Shown here piece after piece: positions 37,563 through 46,178 of a stretch of 64,000 bases of DNA. The first letter of the stretch is position 1. Each line of letters begins with the position of its first letter. The stretch is from Nostoc indistinguendum CM1-VF10 (GTDB lineage Bacteria; Cyanobacteriota; Cyanobacteriia; Cyanobacteriales; Nostocaceae), in contig JAHHHS010000018.1 of NCBI GenBank assembly GCA_019359215.1, forward strand, positions 1-64,000, given 5' to 3'. The notes below the pieces were generated by a model that saw only the letters and a program-made list of their open reading frames with translations, made no database searches and was not told the origin of the DNA. The position numbers were made by a program, and so were the translations under genes.

Positions 37563-37967
37563 ATGAAAACTGTTTTAATTGTCGAAGACGATCTAATTAA
37601 TGCTCGCGTTTTTTCCAAGATTTTGTCCAAACGTGGCGGCTTGGGAGTGAAACACACTGAAAATGTCGAAGAAGTAATAAAAATTGCCCAATCAGGAGAA
37701 GCCGACCTGATTTTGATGGATGTTTCTTTGTCTAGAAGTGTTTACCAAGGTAAGTCTGTTGATGGAATCAAAATTACACAAATGTTAAAATCTGACCCAA
37801 AAACAGCAAACTTACCTGTTATTTTGGTGACAGCACATGCTATGGAAGGCGATCGCGAAAACTTTCTCAAACAAAGCGGTGCTGATGGCTACATTTCTAA
37901 GCCAGTTGTTGACCATCAGCAGTTTGTTGACCAAATCATCGCACTTCTACCCACAGACGACTGTTGA
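37563..37967 (+). CDS. Receiver-only response regulator (DivK/CheY-like)
   Basis: A 134-residue single receiver domain. Glu8-Asp9-Asp10 (VLIVEDDLINARVF) form the acidic pocket, Asp53 (LILMDVSLS) is the phosphorylation site, VTAHAM holds the conserved Thr and YISKPV the conserved Lys. An insertion of about 8 residues lies in the loop after Asp53 (SLSRSVYQGKSVDG). There is no output domain, so it relays phosphate or binds partners directly. No kinase gene is adjacent; the nearest, at 18345-20594, lacks its phospho-acceptor. The ATG at 37563 gives the receiver start. Confidence 0.9.
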   Translation: MKTVLIVEDDLINARVFSKILSKRGGLGVKHTENVEEVIKIAQSGEADLILMDVSLSRSVYQGKSVDGIKITQMLKSDPKTANLPVILVTAHAMEGDRENFLKQSGADGYISKPVVDHQQFVDQIIALLPTDDC

Positions 37968-38114
37968 GAATTGACGACTTATCTCAGGAATACTCGTCCG
38001 CAAACGTTTTTGGGCGACTAGCTCCTGTTTTTATTTAGTATAGATGTACTACGAAAAGGTACTGTTAGGCAAGTGGTAATAGGAAAGTTATGAGTTATGA
38101 GTCGAAATATTTAC

Positions 38115-38145
38115 TTTTAACTCTTAACTCCTAACTCCTAACTCC
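38115..38145. repeat. Heptamer STRR
   Basis: The spacer reads TTTAACTCTTAACTCCTAAC and continues as TCCTAACTCCTA, tandem copies of the 7-mer ACTCCTA just outside the TPR gene stop. Confidence 0.75.
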
Positions 38146-38149
38146 TATA

Positions 38150-39037
38150 TTATTGGGTAGGTTGTTGTTCAGGGGCTGATGATGAATTTTCTCGTTGCTG
38201 TAAGGCTGCTTGAATACGGGGTAATTCTAGGAATTTTTTCGTATCAGACAGTAGCCGATCGCCCCAGAGATTTTCTTTGAGGAAATCCAAATTAGCATAG
38301 CGCGAATCGATGCGGAGTGCGGCTTCTCCGAAGGTTAGTCCTTGTTGGCGCTCGCCTTTAGTATACAGTGCCACTGCCAAAGCTAATAAAGGTTCTGCGG
38401 CTTGCTTATCAAGGGTTACAGCAGATTGCCACCGCTTAATCGCTTCGGGGATATTACCCTGTTCGTAGTTGATTAAGCCAATATTGTTGATGGCTGGCCA
38501 GAATTTCTTATCTTGAGAGACTGCTGTGTTGTACTGCGTAATTGCATCCGGCAATCGACCCAGCAGAAAGTAAGCATTACCCAAATTAAACAACCCCTCT
38601 GGATCGTTGGGTTTTAACTTCAAACCATCTTGGTAATTGACAACAGCTGCTTGGTAATTTTTTTGCTGAAAATTAGCGGAACCCATAGCAAACAAAATAT
38701 CACCATTTTTGGGGTTGATAGATTGCGCTTTTTTCAGGCTAGCGATCGCCGCGTCAAACTCTTTAGTTTGCAGTTGCAATCCACCTAAGAGCAACCACAC
38801 CTTATCATTCTTCGGAGCCAGTTGACTAGCCAGCCGCGCTCGTGGCAAAGCTAATTCAACCTGTTGAAACTGAGCTAGTTGAGCCGCCTCTTGTGCCAAG
38901 CTCAACCCCTGCTTCTCTAACTTTGTTGCATCTAATTGCAGTGTATGGGGTATTAATGCCTGCGCGTTAGCGGCTTTTGGCATACTCCACAAACTACAGG
39001 CCATTAGAAAAGAAATCAAACGAACATATTTAGGCAC
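38150..39037 (-). CDS. TPR-repeat protein with signal peptide
   Basis: A 295-residue exported protein. The signal peptide (MPKYVRLISFLMACSLWS, then KAANAQA) is followed by about six tetratricopeptide repeats, for example VWLLLGGLQLQTKEFDAAIA, ILFAMGSANFQQKNYQAAVV, LFNLGNAYFLLGRLPDAITQ and NNIGLINYEQGNIPEAIKRW. The C-terminus is polar (SSAPEQQPTQ). TPR proteins of this form act as periplasmic or membrane-associated scaffolds. No interacting partner is evident from the neighbours. The ATG at 39037 is consistent with the signal peptide. Confidence 0.88.
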   Translation of the reverse strand: MPKYVRLISFLMACSLWSMPKAANAQALIPHTLQLDATKLEKQGLSLAQEAAQLAQFQQVELALPRARLASQLAPKNDKVWLLLGGLQLQTKEFDAAIASLKKAQSINPKNGDILFAMGSANFQQKNYQAAVVNYQDGLKLKPNDPEGLFNLGNAYFLLGRLPDAITQYNTAVSQDKKFWPAINNIGLINYEQGNIPEAIKRWQSAVTLDKQAAEPLLALAVALYTKGERQQGLTFGEAALRIDSRYANLDFLKENLWGDRLLSDTKKFLELPRIQAALQQRENSSSAPEQQPTQ

Positions 39038-39556
39038 ACTACCGCCTTTAAGCCACTAATCAAAGAATCTTTCAGCTAGCTTAAACGATCTCCGCTATTG
39101 ACGGCAGTAAAATCTTACAAACAAAGGCAGGAGGCAGGAAGAAAGAAGTATTAACAGAAACCTTAATTCCCCTTGTCCTCTCAGTCACCATTAAAAGATG
39201 ACTTTGGTCATACATCAGTCTGGAATTACTAGTGACTTTGGTCATACATAGGCTGGGACTTTTTGATCAATAATTATAATGTATGAATTTATACGATGAG
39301 GTAAATATTATCAAAACAAAAGCAACTGTCTAAAATTGCTGAATCCAAACCTCAGCAGAATAGAACTTTAATGCTAATAAGGAGTTAATTCCGTGTTGAA
39401 ACCAAACCGTGTATTTCAGACTTCCTAGTGGATTGATACTGCAAATAAACCTTTAAAACACTAAAAATTCAAAATAATTGTCAGTATAGGGCTACCAGGC
39501 TATAGTTTTAGCCGTGAAAAATTAGCTTGGTAACATTCTTTTTAAATAAAATAGAT
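39038..39556. other. Regulatory spacer upstream of exporter locus 2
   Basis: 519 bp between the divergent TPR gene and the exporter operon. Apart from the direct repeats at 39199-39249 it is AT-rich with a purine-rich run at 39124-39150. No ORF is credible. Confidence 0.5.
39199..39249 (+). promoter_or_regulatory. Two 17-bp direct repeats, possible operator
   Basis: TGACTTTGGTCATACAT is found identically at 39199-39215 and 39233-39249, a 34-bp period (about three helical turns). Each unit contains the imperfect dyad TGACTTTGGTCA. The position 310-360 bases before the exporter operon suggests a site for a dimeric regulator. Confidence 0.5.
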
Positions 39557-41140
39557 ATGAAAATTGATACATCCAAGACCGTAGATTCATCAGTTTTGGT
39601 TCCAGAGGTAAAGAAAAAAAAGAGCAGACGTAATTGGCTGTCTTGGTTAATTGCTTTTTGTCTCTTGGGTGGAATTGGCTATGCAGTTTACTATCAAGTA
39701 GCTGTTGTTTCCCGGCAAGAAGCCAGCCGTCGAGTGTTGACAAGACCTGTACAAAGACAGAGTTTAACAATCACAGTTTCAGCGAACGGAACAGTCAAGC
39801 CTGAGCGGTCAATTAACCTCAGCCCTAAAAATTCAGGCATCTTGAAAACACTGCTAGCCAAGGAAGGGGATATTGTCAAACAAGGACAGATTGTCGCTTA
39901 TATGGATGATTCCAACCTGCGGGGGCAACTCACCTCTGCTCAAGGACAATTGGCACAAGCCGAGGCGAATTTGCAAAAAGCGATCGCAGGTAATCGCCCT
40001 CAAGATATTGCTCAAGCACAAGGAGCGTTAGACGAAGCCCAGGCGAATTTGCAAAAGGTACAAGCAGGCAATCGCTCTCAAGAGATTGCCCAAGCACAGG
40101 CACGCTTGCAAAGCGCTCAAGCTGCCCTTCGCCAAGCAGAAGATGATTTTGTTCGTAATCAACAACTTTACAATGCAGGCGGTATTTCCCTTCAGACTTT
40201 TAACCAAATCCGTGCCACTCGTGACAGCGCCCAAGCTAGTGTAAATGAAGCACAGCAAGCACTGGGGTTGCAAAAAGCTGGGTCACGTCCAGAAGACATC
40301 GAACAAGCACAAGCTGTCGTGAAGCAGAGACAACAAGCTTTGGCACTTGTGAAAGCCGGAACGCGCCAAGAAGATATTGACGCAGCCCGCGCCCAGGTAA
40401 CATCTGCTCGTGGTTCGCTGCAAAACATCCAAGCCCAAATCAATGACACGGTAATTCGCGCCCCTTTTAATGGGGTGGTGACAAAGAAGTTTGCTGATCC
40501 CGGCGCTTTTGTGACACCCACAACTGCTAGTAGTGAAGTAGCTTCCTCTTCTTCTTCTTCAATCTTGTCTCTAGCTTCAACAAATGAAGTTGTCGCAAGT
40601 TTAGCGGAAACAAATATTTCCAAAATCCGCCTTGGTCAAAAAGTCTCAATTCAAGCAGATGCCTACCCAGGAAAAACCTTTGAAGGTAAAGTTAGTCAAA
40701 TTGCTGCCCAAGCAATAGTAGAGCAAAATGTTACCAGTTTTGAAGTGAGAGTATCACTTTCAGATCCTCAAAGGCTACTGCGATCTGGAATGAATGTAGA
40801 AGTAGATTTTCAAGTCGGTCAAGTTGAAAATGTTCTAGTAGTGCCAACTGCCTCAGTAGTGCGCCAAGACAATGCCACAGGTGTGTTTGTGGCTGGAGCA
40901 AGTAATAAACCTGTGTTTACTCGCATCGAGACTGGCGTTACCGTAAATAACTTCACCGAAGTTAAGTCTGGATTGACAGGAAACGAGAGAGTATTACTGA
41001 GTTTTCCACCAGGATCACGTCCGCAATCAACACCACGAGGAGGAGTTTTTCCTGGTTTAGGAGGAGGAGGAAGAGGAACTGGCGGCGGCGGAAGAGGAAC
41101 TGGTGGTGGCGGAAATCGTTCAGGCGGTGGTTCCCCTTAA
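39557..41140 (+). CDS. HlyD/MacA-like membrane fusion protein, locus 2
   Basis: A 527-residue adaptor with a single N-terminal helix (WLSWLIAFCLLGGIGYAVYY). The lipoyl half-motif RSINLSPKNSGILKTL and EGDIVKQGQIVAYMDD is followed by a coiled coil with GNRPQDIAQA, GNRSQEIAQA, GSRPEDIEQA and GTRQEDIDAA repeats. The second lipoyl half INDTVIRAPFNGVVTKKF, beta-barrel and membrane-proximal domains follow. The C-terminus is an unusual glycine-rich tail (GLGGGGRGTGGGGRGTGGGG). The ATG at 39557 is chosen over a TTG at 39527. It is the first gene of an operon with the permease 28 bases downstream. Confidence 0.93.
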   Translation: MKIDTSKTVDSSVLVPEVKKKKSRRNWLSWLIAFCLLGGIGYAVYYQVAVVSRQEASRRVLTRPVQRQSLTITVSANGTVKPERSINLSPKNSGILKTLLAKEGDIVKQGQIVAYMDDSNLRGQLTSAQGQLAQAEANLQKAIAGNRPQDIAQAQGALDEAQANLQKVQAGNRSQEIAQAQARLQSAQAALRQAEDDFVRNQQLYNAGGISLQTFNQIRATRDSAQASVNEAQQALGLQKAGSRPEDIEQAQAVVKQRQQALALVKAGTRQEDIDAARAQVTSARGSLQNIQAQINDTVIRAPFNGVVTKKFADPGAFVTPTTASSEVASSSSSSILSLASTNEVVASLAETNISKIRLGQKVSIQADAYPGKTFEGKVSQIAAQAIVEQNVTSFEVRVSLSDPQRLLRSGMNVEVDFQVGQVENVLVVPTASVVRQDNATGVFVAGASNKPVFTRIETGVTVNNFTEVKSGLTGNERVLLSFPPGSRPQSTPRGGVFPGLGGGGRGTGGGGRGTGGGGNRSGGGSP

Positions 41141-41168
41141 GGAAGAAATGAGTTTTAAATGAAACCTT

Positions 41169-42449
41169 ATGTTTAAGATATTTAAGGGCTTTTATAAAGC
41201 TAAGAAGACCCGCACAGTACCGTTGCTGGAAATCTTGACAATGGCGGCAGAGACTCTGTGGAGTAACAAATTACGCACAGGTTTAACTATGTTGGGCGTG
41301 ATTATTGGAATTTCCTCAGTTATTGCCATTACTTCTGTCGGTCAGGGAGTGCAAAAGGGGGTTGAGCAACAGATACAAGCGTTGGGTACAGATGTGATCC
41401 AAATCTTGGCGGGTGCTGCAAGAAGCGGGAATGTCAGACAAGGAGTGGGTTCTAGCAGCACCTTGACCTGGGAAGATGCAAAGGCGATCGCTACACAAGC
41501 ACCATCAGCACAGATGGTTTCTGCTTATCTCCAACGGACTGCCCAGGTTGTATATGCAGGACAGAATACCTCAACAACCATTTATGGCACAGATTTGAAC
41601 TACCCAGAAGTGAGAAATACCCACCCTCAGCAAGGGAGGTATTTTACTCAGGAAGAATTAGATACTGCCGCACAGATGGCCATTCTTGGCCCTACAGTCC
41701 AAAGCACACTCTTCGGACAAGGTGTAAATCCTATCGGTGAGAGAATTCGTATTCAGGGAGAAGCTTACGAAGTGATTGGGGTGATGGAACCTAAAGGTTC
41801 TCAGGGACCGATGGATCGAGATGACCAGATTTTCATTCCTCTAACTAGTATGTCCAAAAGGCTAGTTGGTAACAATGCCCTGGTAGGCGTTTCTGTAAAT
41901 GGAATTTTAGTCAAAGGTGCTAATCAGGAGGGGTTAGAAGCCGCTCAGTTTCAAGTCACCAATCTCTTACGGCTACGTCACAACATTTATCCGCCACAAG
42001 CTGATGATTTTCGGCTGACCAATCAAGCCGATATTATTAGTACCTTCACTAATGTTGTGGGTTTATTTACAGTTATGGTAGTAGCGATCGCTGGCATTTC
42101 GTTAGTGGTTGGCGGAATTGGTATTGCCAACATTATGCTGGTTTCCGTGGTCGAGCGGACGCGAGAAATCGGGATTCGCAAAGCCGTAGGAGCCACCAAT
42201 TCTGCAATACTGAATCAATTTTTAGCTGAAGCGATCGTGATTTCCATTGCTGGTGGAGGTATTGGGATGGCGACTGGCGTTTTATTAGCCTTTATAGCTG
42301 CAAACATTTTCAAATTTCCCTTTGTCATTTCTTTCTTGTCGATCATTGCTGGCTTTGGACTCTCGTTAACCGTTGGCTTAATCGCTGGGGTGATTCCAGC
42401 ACGGAATGCCGCCAAATTAGATCCAATCACCGCTTTGAGAAGCGACTAG
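41169..42449 (+). CDS. MacB-like ABC exporter permease, locus 2
   Basis: A 426-residue permease. The first helix is in LWSNKLRTGLTMLGVIIGISSVIAI, the large periplasmic domain lies at about 60-290, and the last three helices carry VGGIGIANIMLVSVVERTREI, GIRKAVGATNSAIL and GVIPARNAAKLDPITALR. It is a paralogue of the permease at 14389-15606. The stop codon TAG (42447-42449) lies inside the left end of a MITE, so the element supplied the current 3' end of the gene. The ATPase gene follows after the element. Confidence 0.93.
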   Translation: MFKIFKGFYKAKKTRTVPLLEILTMAAETLWSNKLRTGLTMLGVIIGISSVIAITSVGQGVQKGVEQQIQALGTDVIQILAGAARSGNVRQGVGSSSTLTWEDAKAIATQAPSAQMVSAYLQRTAQVVYAGQNTSTTIYGTDLNYPEVRNTHPQQGRYFTQEELDTAAQMAILGPTVQSTLFGQGVNPIGERIRIQGEAYEVIGVMEPKGSQGPMDRDDQIFIPLTSMSKRLVGNNALVGVSVNGILVKGANQEGLEAAQFQVTNLLRLRHNIYPPQADDFRLTNQADIISTFTNVVGLFTVMVVAIAGISLVVGGIGIANIMLVSVVERTREIGIRKAVGATNSAILNQFLAEAIVISIAGGGIGMATGVLLAFIAANIFKFPFVISFLSIIAGFGLSLTVGLIAGVIPARNAAKLDPITALRSD

Positions 42450-42549
42450 TAGCGCAAGGCGGAAATCAAAAGTTAAAAGTCAAAAGTGTTATGGAATAAA
42501 CTCTTTAGAGATTTTAAATGGTTGCTCTATTTACGTCGTGGTGTACTAG
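42446..42549 (+). mobile_element. MITE copy A, within the exporter operon
   Basis: A 104-bp element with imperfect terminal inverted repeats: CTAGTAGCGCAAGGC at the left end and GTCGTGGTGTACTAG at the right. The interior GATTTTAAATGGTTGCTCTA is shared with the inverted copy at 48734-48820. It is inserted between permease and ATPase genes and contains the permease stop codon. It encodes no protein, so it must have been moved in trans. Confidence 0.8.
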
Positions 42550-42564
42550 ATATTCGTAATTTAT

Positions 42565-43236
42565 ATGACAACGATGATTTGGATGGAATCTATTACTAAA
42601 ACCTATTACTTGGGAGAGGTTAGTGTTCCAATCCTTAAGGGAATTGAACTTTCCATCGAGGAAGGGGAATATGTGTCGATTATGGGTGCGTCAGGTTCGG
42701 GTAAATCCACGCTCATGAATATTTTGGGATGTCTGGATCGTCCTACAACTGGAGACTATATTTTTGAAGGCAGAAACCTGACAACTTTTGATGATGATGA
42801 ATTAGCCTATATCCGCAACCAAAGAATAGGCTTTGTTTTCCAACAATTTAACCTATTGGCACGGGCAACAGCGCTGGAAAACGTTATGTTGCCAATGGTT
42901 TACGCTAACTTACCGAAACCAAAACGCCGTGAAAGGGCATTAGAAGCTCTGGAAAAAGTAGGGCTAGAGGCACGCATATCTAACCGTCCTAGTCAACTCT
43001 CTGGGGGACAACAACAACGAGTAGCGATCGCTCGTGCTTTGGTCAACCGACCTGCATTAGTTTTAGCAGATGAGCCAACAGGAGCTTTAGATACTGAAAC
43101 TTCCCATGAGGTGATGAGTTTGCTGACAGAACTCAATGACCAGGGTATCACAATTGTGATTGTCACTCATGAGCCAGATATCGCTGCTCAAACCAAAAGG
43201 ATTATTCGAGTTCAGGATGGTTTGATTGTCGGCTAA
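42565..43236 (+). CDS. ABC exporter ATPase (MacB/LolD-like), locus 2
   Basis: A 223-residue ATPase with Walker [32 protein letters not shown], signature LSGGQQQR and Walker [13 protein letters not shown], then IVTHEPDIA. It is shorter than its paralogue at 13366-14130, lacking about 25 N-terminal and C-terminal residues. It lies 15 bases after the MITE that follows the permease. The ATG at 42565 is used; a second ATG at 42574 is possible. Confidence 0.92.
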   Translation: MTTMIWMESITKTYYLGEVSVPILKGIELSIEEGEYVSIMGASGSGKSTLMNILGCLDRPTTGDYIFEGRNLTTFDDDELAYIRNQRIGFVFQQFNLLARATALENVMLPMVYANLPKPKRRERALEALEKVGLEARISNRPSQLSGGQQQRVAIARALVNRPALVLADEPTGALDTETSHEVMSLLTELNDQGITIVIVTHEPDIAAQTKRIIRVQDGLIVG

Positions 43237-43352
43237 TTTGTTAATATCAACCTTTAGAGGGAGAATTTAAGACTTAAATCTCTGTAGTCAATCAGGATGA
43301 AAACTTTTGATTGTATCCTCAAAGAAACCTAATTAATGACTACATCTAGATT

Positions 43353-44765
43353 ATGAATTTCAGCTTATTCTTCGTACATTTTACCTGGGTTAGCGTAGTG
43401 AGCGCTATTCTGCTTCCAACTTTGGTAAGTGCAGCGAATCCCCCAGAACCGCAGAATTCCTCAAGCACTGTAAAGGTTCCCAATAACCTCAACCCCAATC
43501 CCAATCCTCTCCAATTGCCTACCAAGCCAGAAGAAGTAAAGATTCAGGGAACTGTGCCAATCAGTTTGGCACAAGCTTTGGAACTAGCAAAACGCAATAA
43601 TCAAGACTTACAAGTAGCCATATTAGAGCTAGAACGCAGTCGCTCGGCGCTACGTGAGTCTCAAGCCGCCTTGCTTCCTAATGTTAATATTGACAGCAGT
43701 TTGACTAATCGTGGTAATGGTTTTACTAGCAGATCATCTCAAGCTAGCACCTCTTTTAATGGTTCAGCACAACTGAATTATGACCTCTATACTTCCGGGA
43801 ACCGACAAGCTAATATCCGAGCGGCCGAGGAACAGCTACGGATAGATCAATTAGATGTTGAGAATGCATCTCAGGAAATCGAGCTGAATGTCACGACTGA
43901 ATATTACGATTTGCAACAAGCAGATGAACAAGCACGAATTAATCGGTCTGCTGTGGAGAATGCCCAGGCTAGTTTGCGGGATACTCAAGCCAGAGAACAG
44001 GCTGGAGTGGGTACGCGGTTTGATGTGCTGCAAGCTCAGGTGAATTTAGCAAACGCCCAACAACAACTGACTGATTCTCTTTCGGAGCAACAAATTGCCC
44101 GTCGTCGGTTAGCAACTCGGTTAAGTTTGGCACAGTCGGTTAATATCACTGCGGCAGATCCGGTACAATTAGCCGGCCTTTGGCAGCCAACACTAGAAGA
44201 AACTATTGTCCGAGCCTTTCAAAATCGTCCAGAACTGCAACAGCAATTAGCACAACGTAACATTGATGAGCAACGGCGGCGACAAGCACTTTCACAGTTA
44301 GGGCCGCAAATTAGTTTAACAGGTAACTACAATCTGCAAGATCAGTTCGATGATGGCATTAGCATTAATGATAGCTATTCATTAGGACTCGACGGAAATT
44401 TAACTTTGTTTGATGGAGGAGCGGCAAGAGCAAGGGCGGCTCAGTCGAGAGCTAATATTGCGATCGCAGAGACTCAATTTGGTAGCCAGCGTGACCTAAT
44501 TCGCTTTGATGTAGAACAGTACTACTCTCAATTGCAATCCAATTTAAATAATGTGCAGACTTCTAGTGTGGCTTTAAATCAAGCCAGTGAAGCTCTGAAG
44601 TTAGCAAGGCTGAGGTTCCAAGCTGGTGTGGGTACTCAAACAGAGGTGATTGATGCTGAAAATGACCTGACAAGAGCAGAAGGTAATCGAGTTACAGCTA
44701 TTTTGAATTACAATCGCGCTCTAGCTAATTTGCAAAGAGCAGCCACTTCCAGGGCTTCGCGCTGA
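43353..44765 (+). CDS. TolC-family outer membrane efflux protein
   Basis: A 470-residue outer membrane channel. The N-terminal signal peptide (FTWVSVVSAILLPTLVSA) precedes a Pro-rich linker. Two OEP repeats follow, opening with ISLAQALELAKRNNQDLQ and later with QPTLEETIVRAFQNRPEL. Coiled-coil pore helices read NAQASLRDTQAREQAGVGTR and RLRFQAGVGTQTEVIDAE. It completes a tripartite exporter with the adaptor, permease and ATPase upstream (117 bp after the ATPase stop). It may also serve exporter locus 1, which lacks its own channel. Confidence 0.93.
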   Translation: MNFSLFFVHFTWVSVVSAILLPTLVSAANPPEPQNSSSTVKVPNNLNPNPNPLQLPTKPEEVKIQGTVPISLAQALELAKRNNQDLQVAILELERSRSALRESQAALLPNVNIDSSLTNRGNGFTSRSSQASTSFNGSAQLNYDLYTSGNRQANIRAAEEQLRIDQLDVENASQEIELNVTTEYYDLQQADEQARINRSAVENAQASLRDTQAREQAGVGTRFDVLQAQVNLANAQQQLTDSLSEQQIARRRLATRLSLAQSVNITAADPVQLAGLWQPTLEETIVRAFQNRPELQQQLAQRNIDEQRRRQALSQLGPQISLTGNYNLQDQFDDGISINDSYSLGLDGNLTLFDGGAARARAAQSRANIAIAETQFGSQRDLIRFDVEQYYSQLQSNLNNVQTSSVALNQASEALKLARLRFQAGVGTQTEVIDAENDLTRAEGNRVTAILNYNRALANLQRAATSRASR

Positions 44766-44898
44766 TGTCAAATCATTAAATAAATTCAAGCTGCTAGTCG
44801 TTTTTGGGTAGAAGCTGGTTGGCATCTGCCGCAATTTCATCCCTATCAAGAATAAGATGAATGGGTAAAACTTAGATTTGATTAAACTACAAAAAAGG

Positions 44899-45669
44899 AT
44901 GAGTTATAACTACAAGCTTAAAATCTTACCTTTTATAGTAATTTTCTTGTTAATAGTAGAATGCTTGCTAGTTTACCCACCTTCCATAGTAAGAGCAGAT
45001 TCTTTATCGATTCCAGTTTACGAACAACGGATTATCCATAGTCCAGATGGCATCGGCAAATATTACATGGGCCGAGAAATCGCCAAAGTTATGGGATACA
45101 CAGGCGCTGGGTGGCTAGAACGTCCAAGCCGAGAGGGAGAAGAACAGCCAAGTAAAATAGTCAGCCTCCTCAACCTAAAACCTAACGATGTAGTGGCCGA
45201 TATTGGCGCTGGTACAGGTTACTTAAGTTTTCGCATCGCGCCGCTATTAACAGCAGGTAAAGTTTTGGCTGTAGATGTTCAACCAGAAATGTTGGAAATC
45301 ATTGAGTTATTCAAAAAAGAGAAAAATATCACTAATGTTGAGCCTGTTTTAGGAACCCTTAGTGACCCAAACTTACCATCTGAAAGTATCGATTTGGGAT
45401 TGATGGTAGATGCTTATCATGAACTTGAGTATCCCCAAGAAGTGATGCAAGGAATTGTGAAAGCGCTTAAACCAGGTGGCCGGGTGGTGCTGGTTGAATA
45501 TCGGGGCGAAAATCCCTTTATTATGATTAAAGGTCTGCACAAGATGACTCAAAAGCAAGTCCGTAAAGAAATGCAAGCCGTTGGTTTAGTTTGGCGTGAA
45601 ACTAAAAACTTGTTACCTCAACAGCATTTAATAATATTTGAAAAACCTGATTCTAGCGATTTTAGTTGA
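44899..45669 (+). CDS. Class I SAM-dependent methyltransferase with an N-terminal export signal
   Basis: A 256-residue protein. Residues 1-36 (KILPFIVIFLLIVECLLVY then IVRADS) look like a signal peptide or membrane anchor, unusual for a SAM methyltransferase because SAM is cytoplasmic. The mature part shows motif I VVADIGAGTGYLSFRIA, VLAVDVQPEMLE, LGLMVDAYHELEYP and LKPGGRVVLVEYRGEN. The start at 44899 is close behind AAAAAAGG; a TTG at 44878 is an alternative. It lies 133 bp after the TolC-like gene on the same strand and may belong to that operon. Substrate unknown. Confidence 0.85.
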   Translation: MSYNYKLKILPFIVIFLLIVECLLVYPPSIVRADSLSIPVYEQRIIHSPDGIGKYYMGREIAKVMGYTGAGWLERPSREGEEQPSKIVSLLNLKPNDVVADIGAGTGYLSFRIAPLLTAGKVLAVDVQPEMLEIIELFKKEKNITNVEPVLGTLSDPNLPSESIDLGLMVDAYHELEYPQEVMQGIVKALKPGGRVVLVEYRGENPFIMIKGLHKMTQKQVRKEMQAVGLVWRETKNLLPQQHLIIFEKPDSSDFS

Positions 45670-45703
45670 TTCTGAACTTACTTCCATCCCTCTCTCCTAA
45701 AAG

Positions 45704-45957
45704 GCTACGGTGTACACACAAGTCGGAAAAACTTCATCCACCAAAGAATTGCAGTGCGTTACGCTGGCGTGACAAAGCTAAATTGCTGCAATCATGGCGA
45801 TGCCTACAGCGGTCTACGCCAACCCATTTGTTATTTCGGCGAACCCATTTGTTATTTCGGCGTACCCATTTGTTATTTCGGCGAACTTGTCACGCCACGA
45901 CGAAACTCCTAGAAGAGTTGAAACCTATGCTGGTCATACTTGTGTGTACACCGTAGC
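45704..45957. mobile_element. MITE with perfect 20-bp terminal inverted repeats and 9-bp target duplication
   Basis: GCTACGGTGTACACACAAGT at 45704-45723 is the exact reverse complement of 45938-45957. A second, internal inverted pair (GGCGTGACAA and TTGTCACGCC) makes the element largely self-complementary. The 9-mer TCCTAAAAG sits directly outside both ends (45695-45703 and 45958-45966), a target-site duplication. The 254-bp element has no transposase. It interrupted a CTCTCCTAAAAGGAGAG hairpin repeat. Confidence 0.85.
45821..45883 (+). repeat. Three-unit 21-bp tandem repeat
   Basis: AACCCATTTGTTATTTCGGC plus G repeats at 45821-45841 and 45842-45862, and a third unit (45863-45883) differs only in its first base (T for A). 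The 21-bp unit is a multiple of three, which keeps short frames open across it. It lies within the MITE. Confidence 0.9.
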
Positions 45958-46009
45958 TCCTAAAAGGAGAGAAGCTTTGATACTTATACTTACTCCCATT
46001 CCCTCTCTT

Positions 46010-46045
46010 CTCTACGAGAGGCTTCGCCAACGAGACGCTGCGCGA
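46010..46045 (-). repeat. Small dispersed repeat module
   Basis: TCTACGAGAGGCTTCGCCAA followed by CGAGACGCTGCGCGAATG belongs to the same module family as the sequence inserted in the gyrA-type gene and at 61895-61925. Confidence 0.6.
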
Positions 46046-46178
46046 ATGTAGGGAAGGGGCTGGGGGTTAGGTCTGTATTGAACTCAACCCAGAAGCGCTA
46101 TATAGTAATTTAGTAAATCTGTAGAAAAATATGCACCAAGCGATAATAAAGTAAGACTCCTTGCCAGAGCAGAAAAAC

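Larger units (their letters stand above)
45670..46178. other. Accessory spacer built of repeats
   Basis: About 500 bp that hold an inserted MITE, an internal 21-bp tandem repeat, a hairpin repeat interrupted by the MITE, and a small dispersed repeat. Short frames running through it (for example 45794-46051) only translate the repeats and are not genes. Confidence 0.6.

Noticed and set aside
45821..45883. Possible CRISPR array
   Set aside because: The three units are directly adjacent with no spacers, so it is a plain tandem repeat.
45666..46051. Frames with RRTHLLF or ANPFVIS repeats
   Set aside because: They are only translations of the 21-bp tandem repeat within a MITE.
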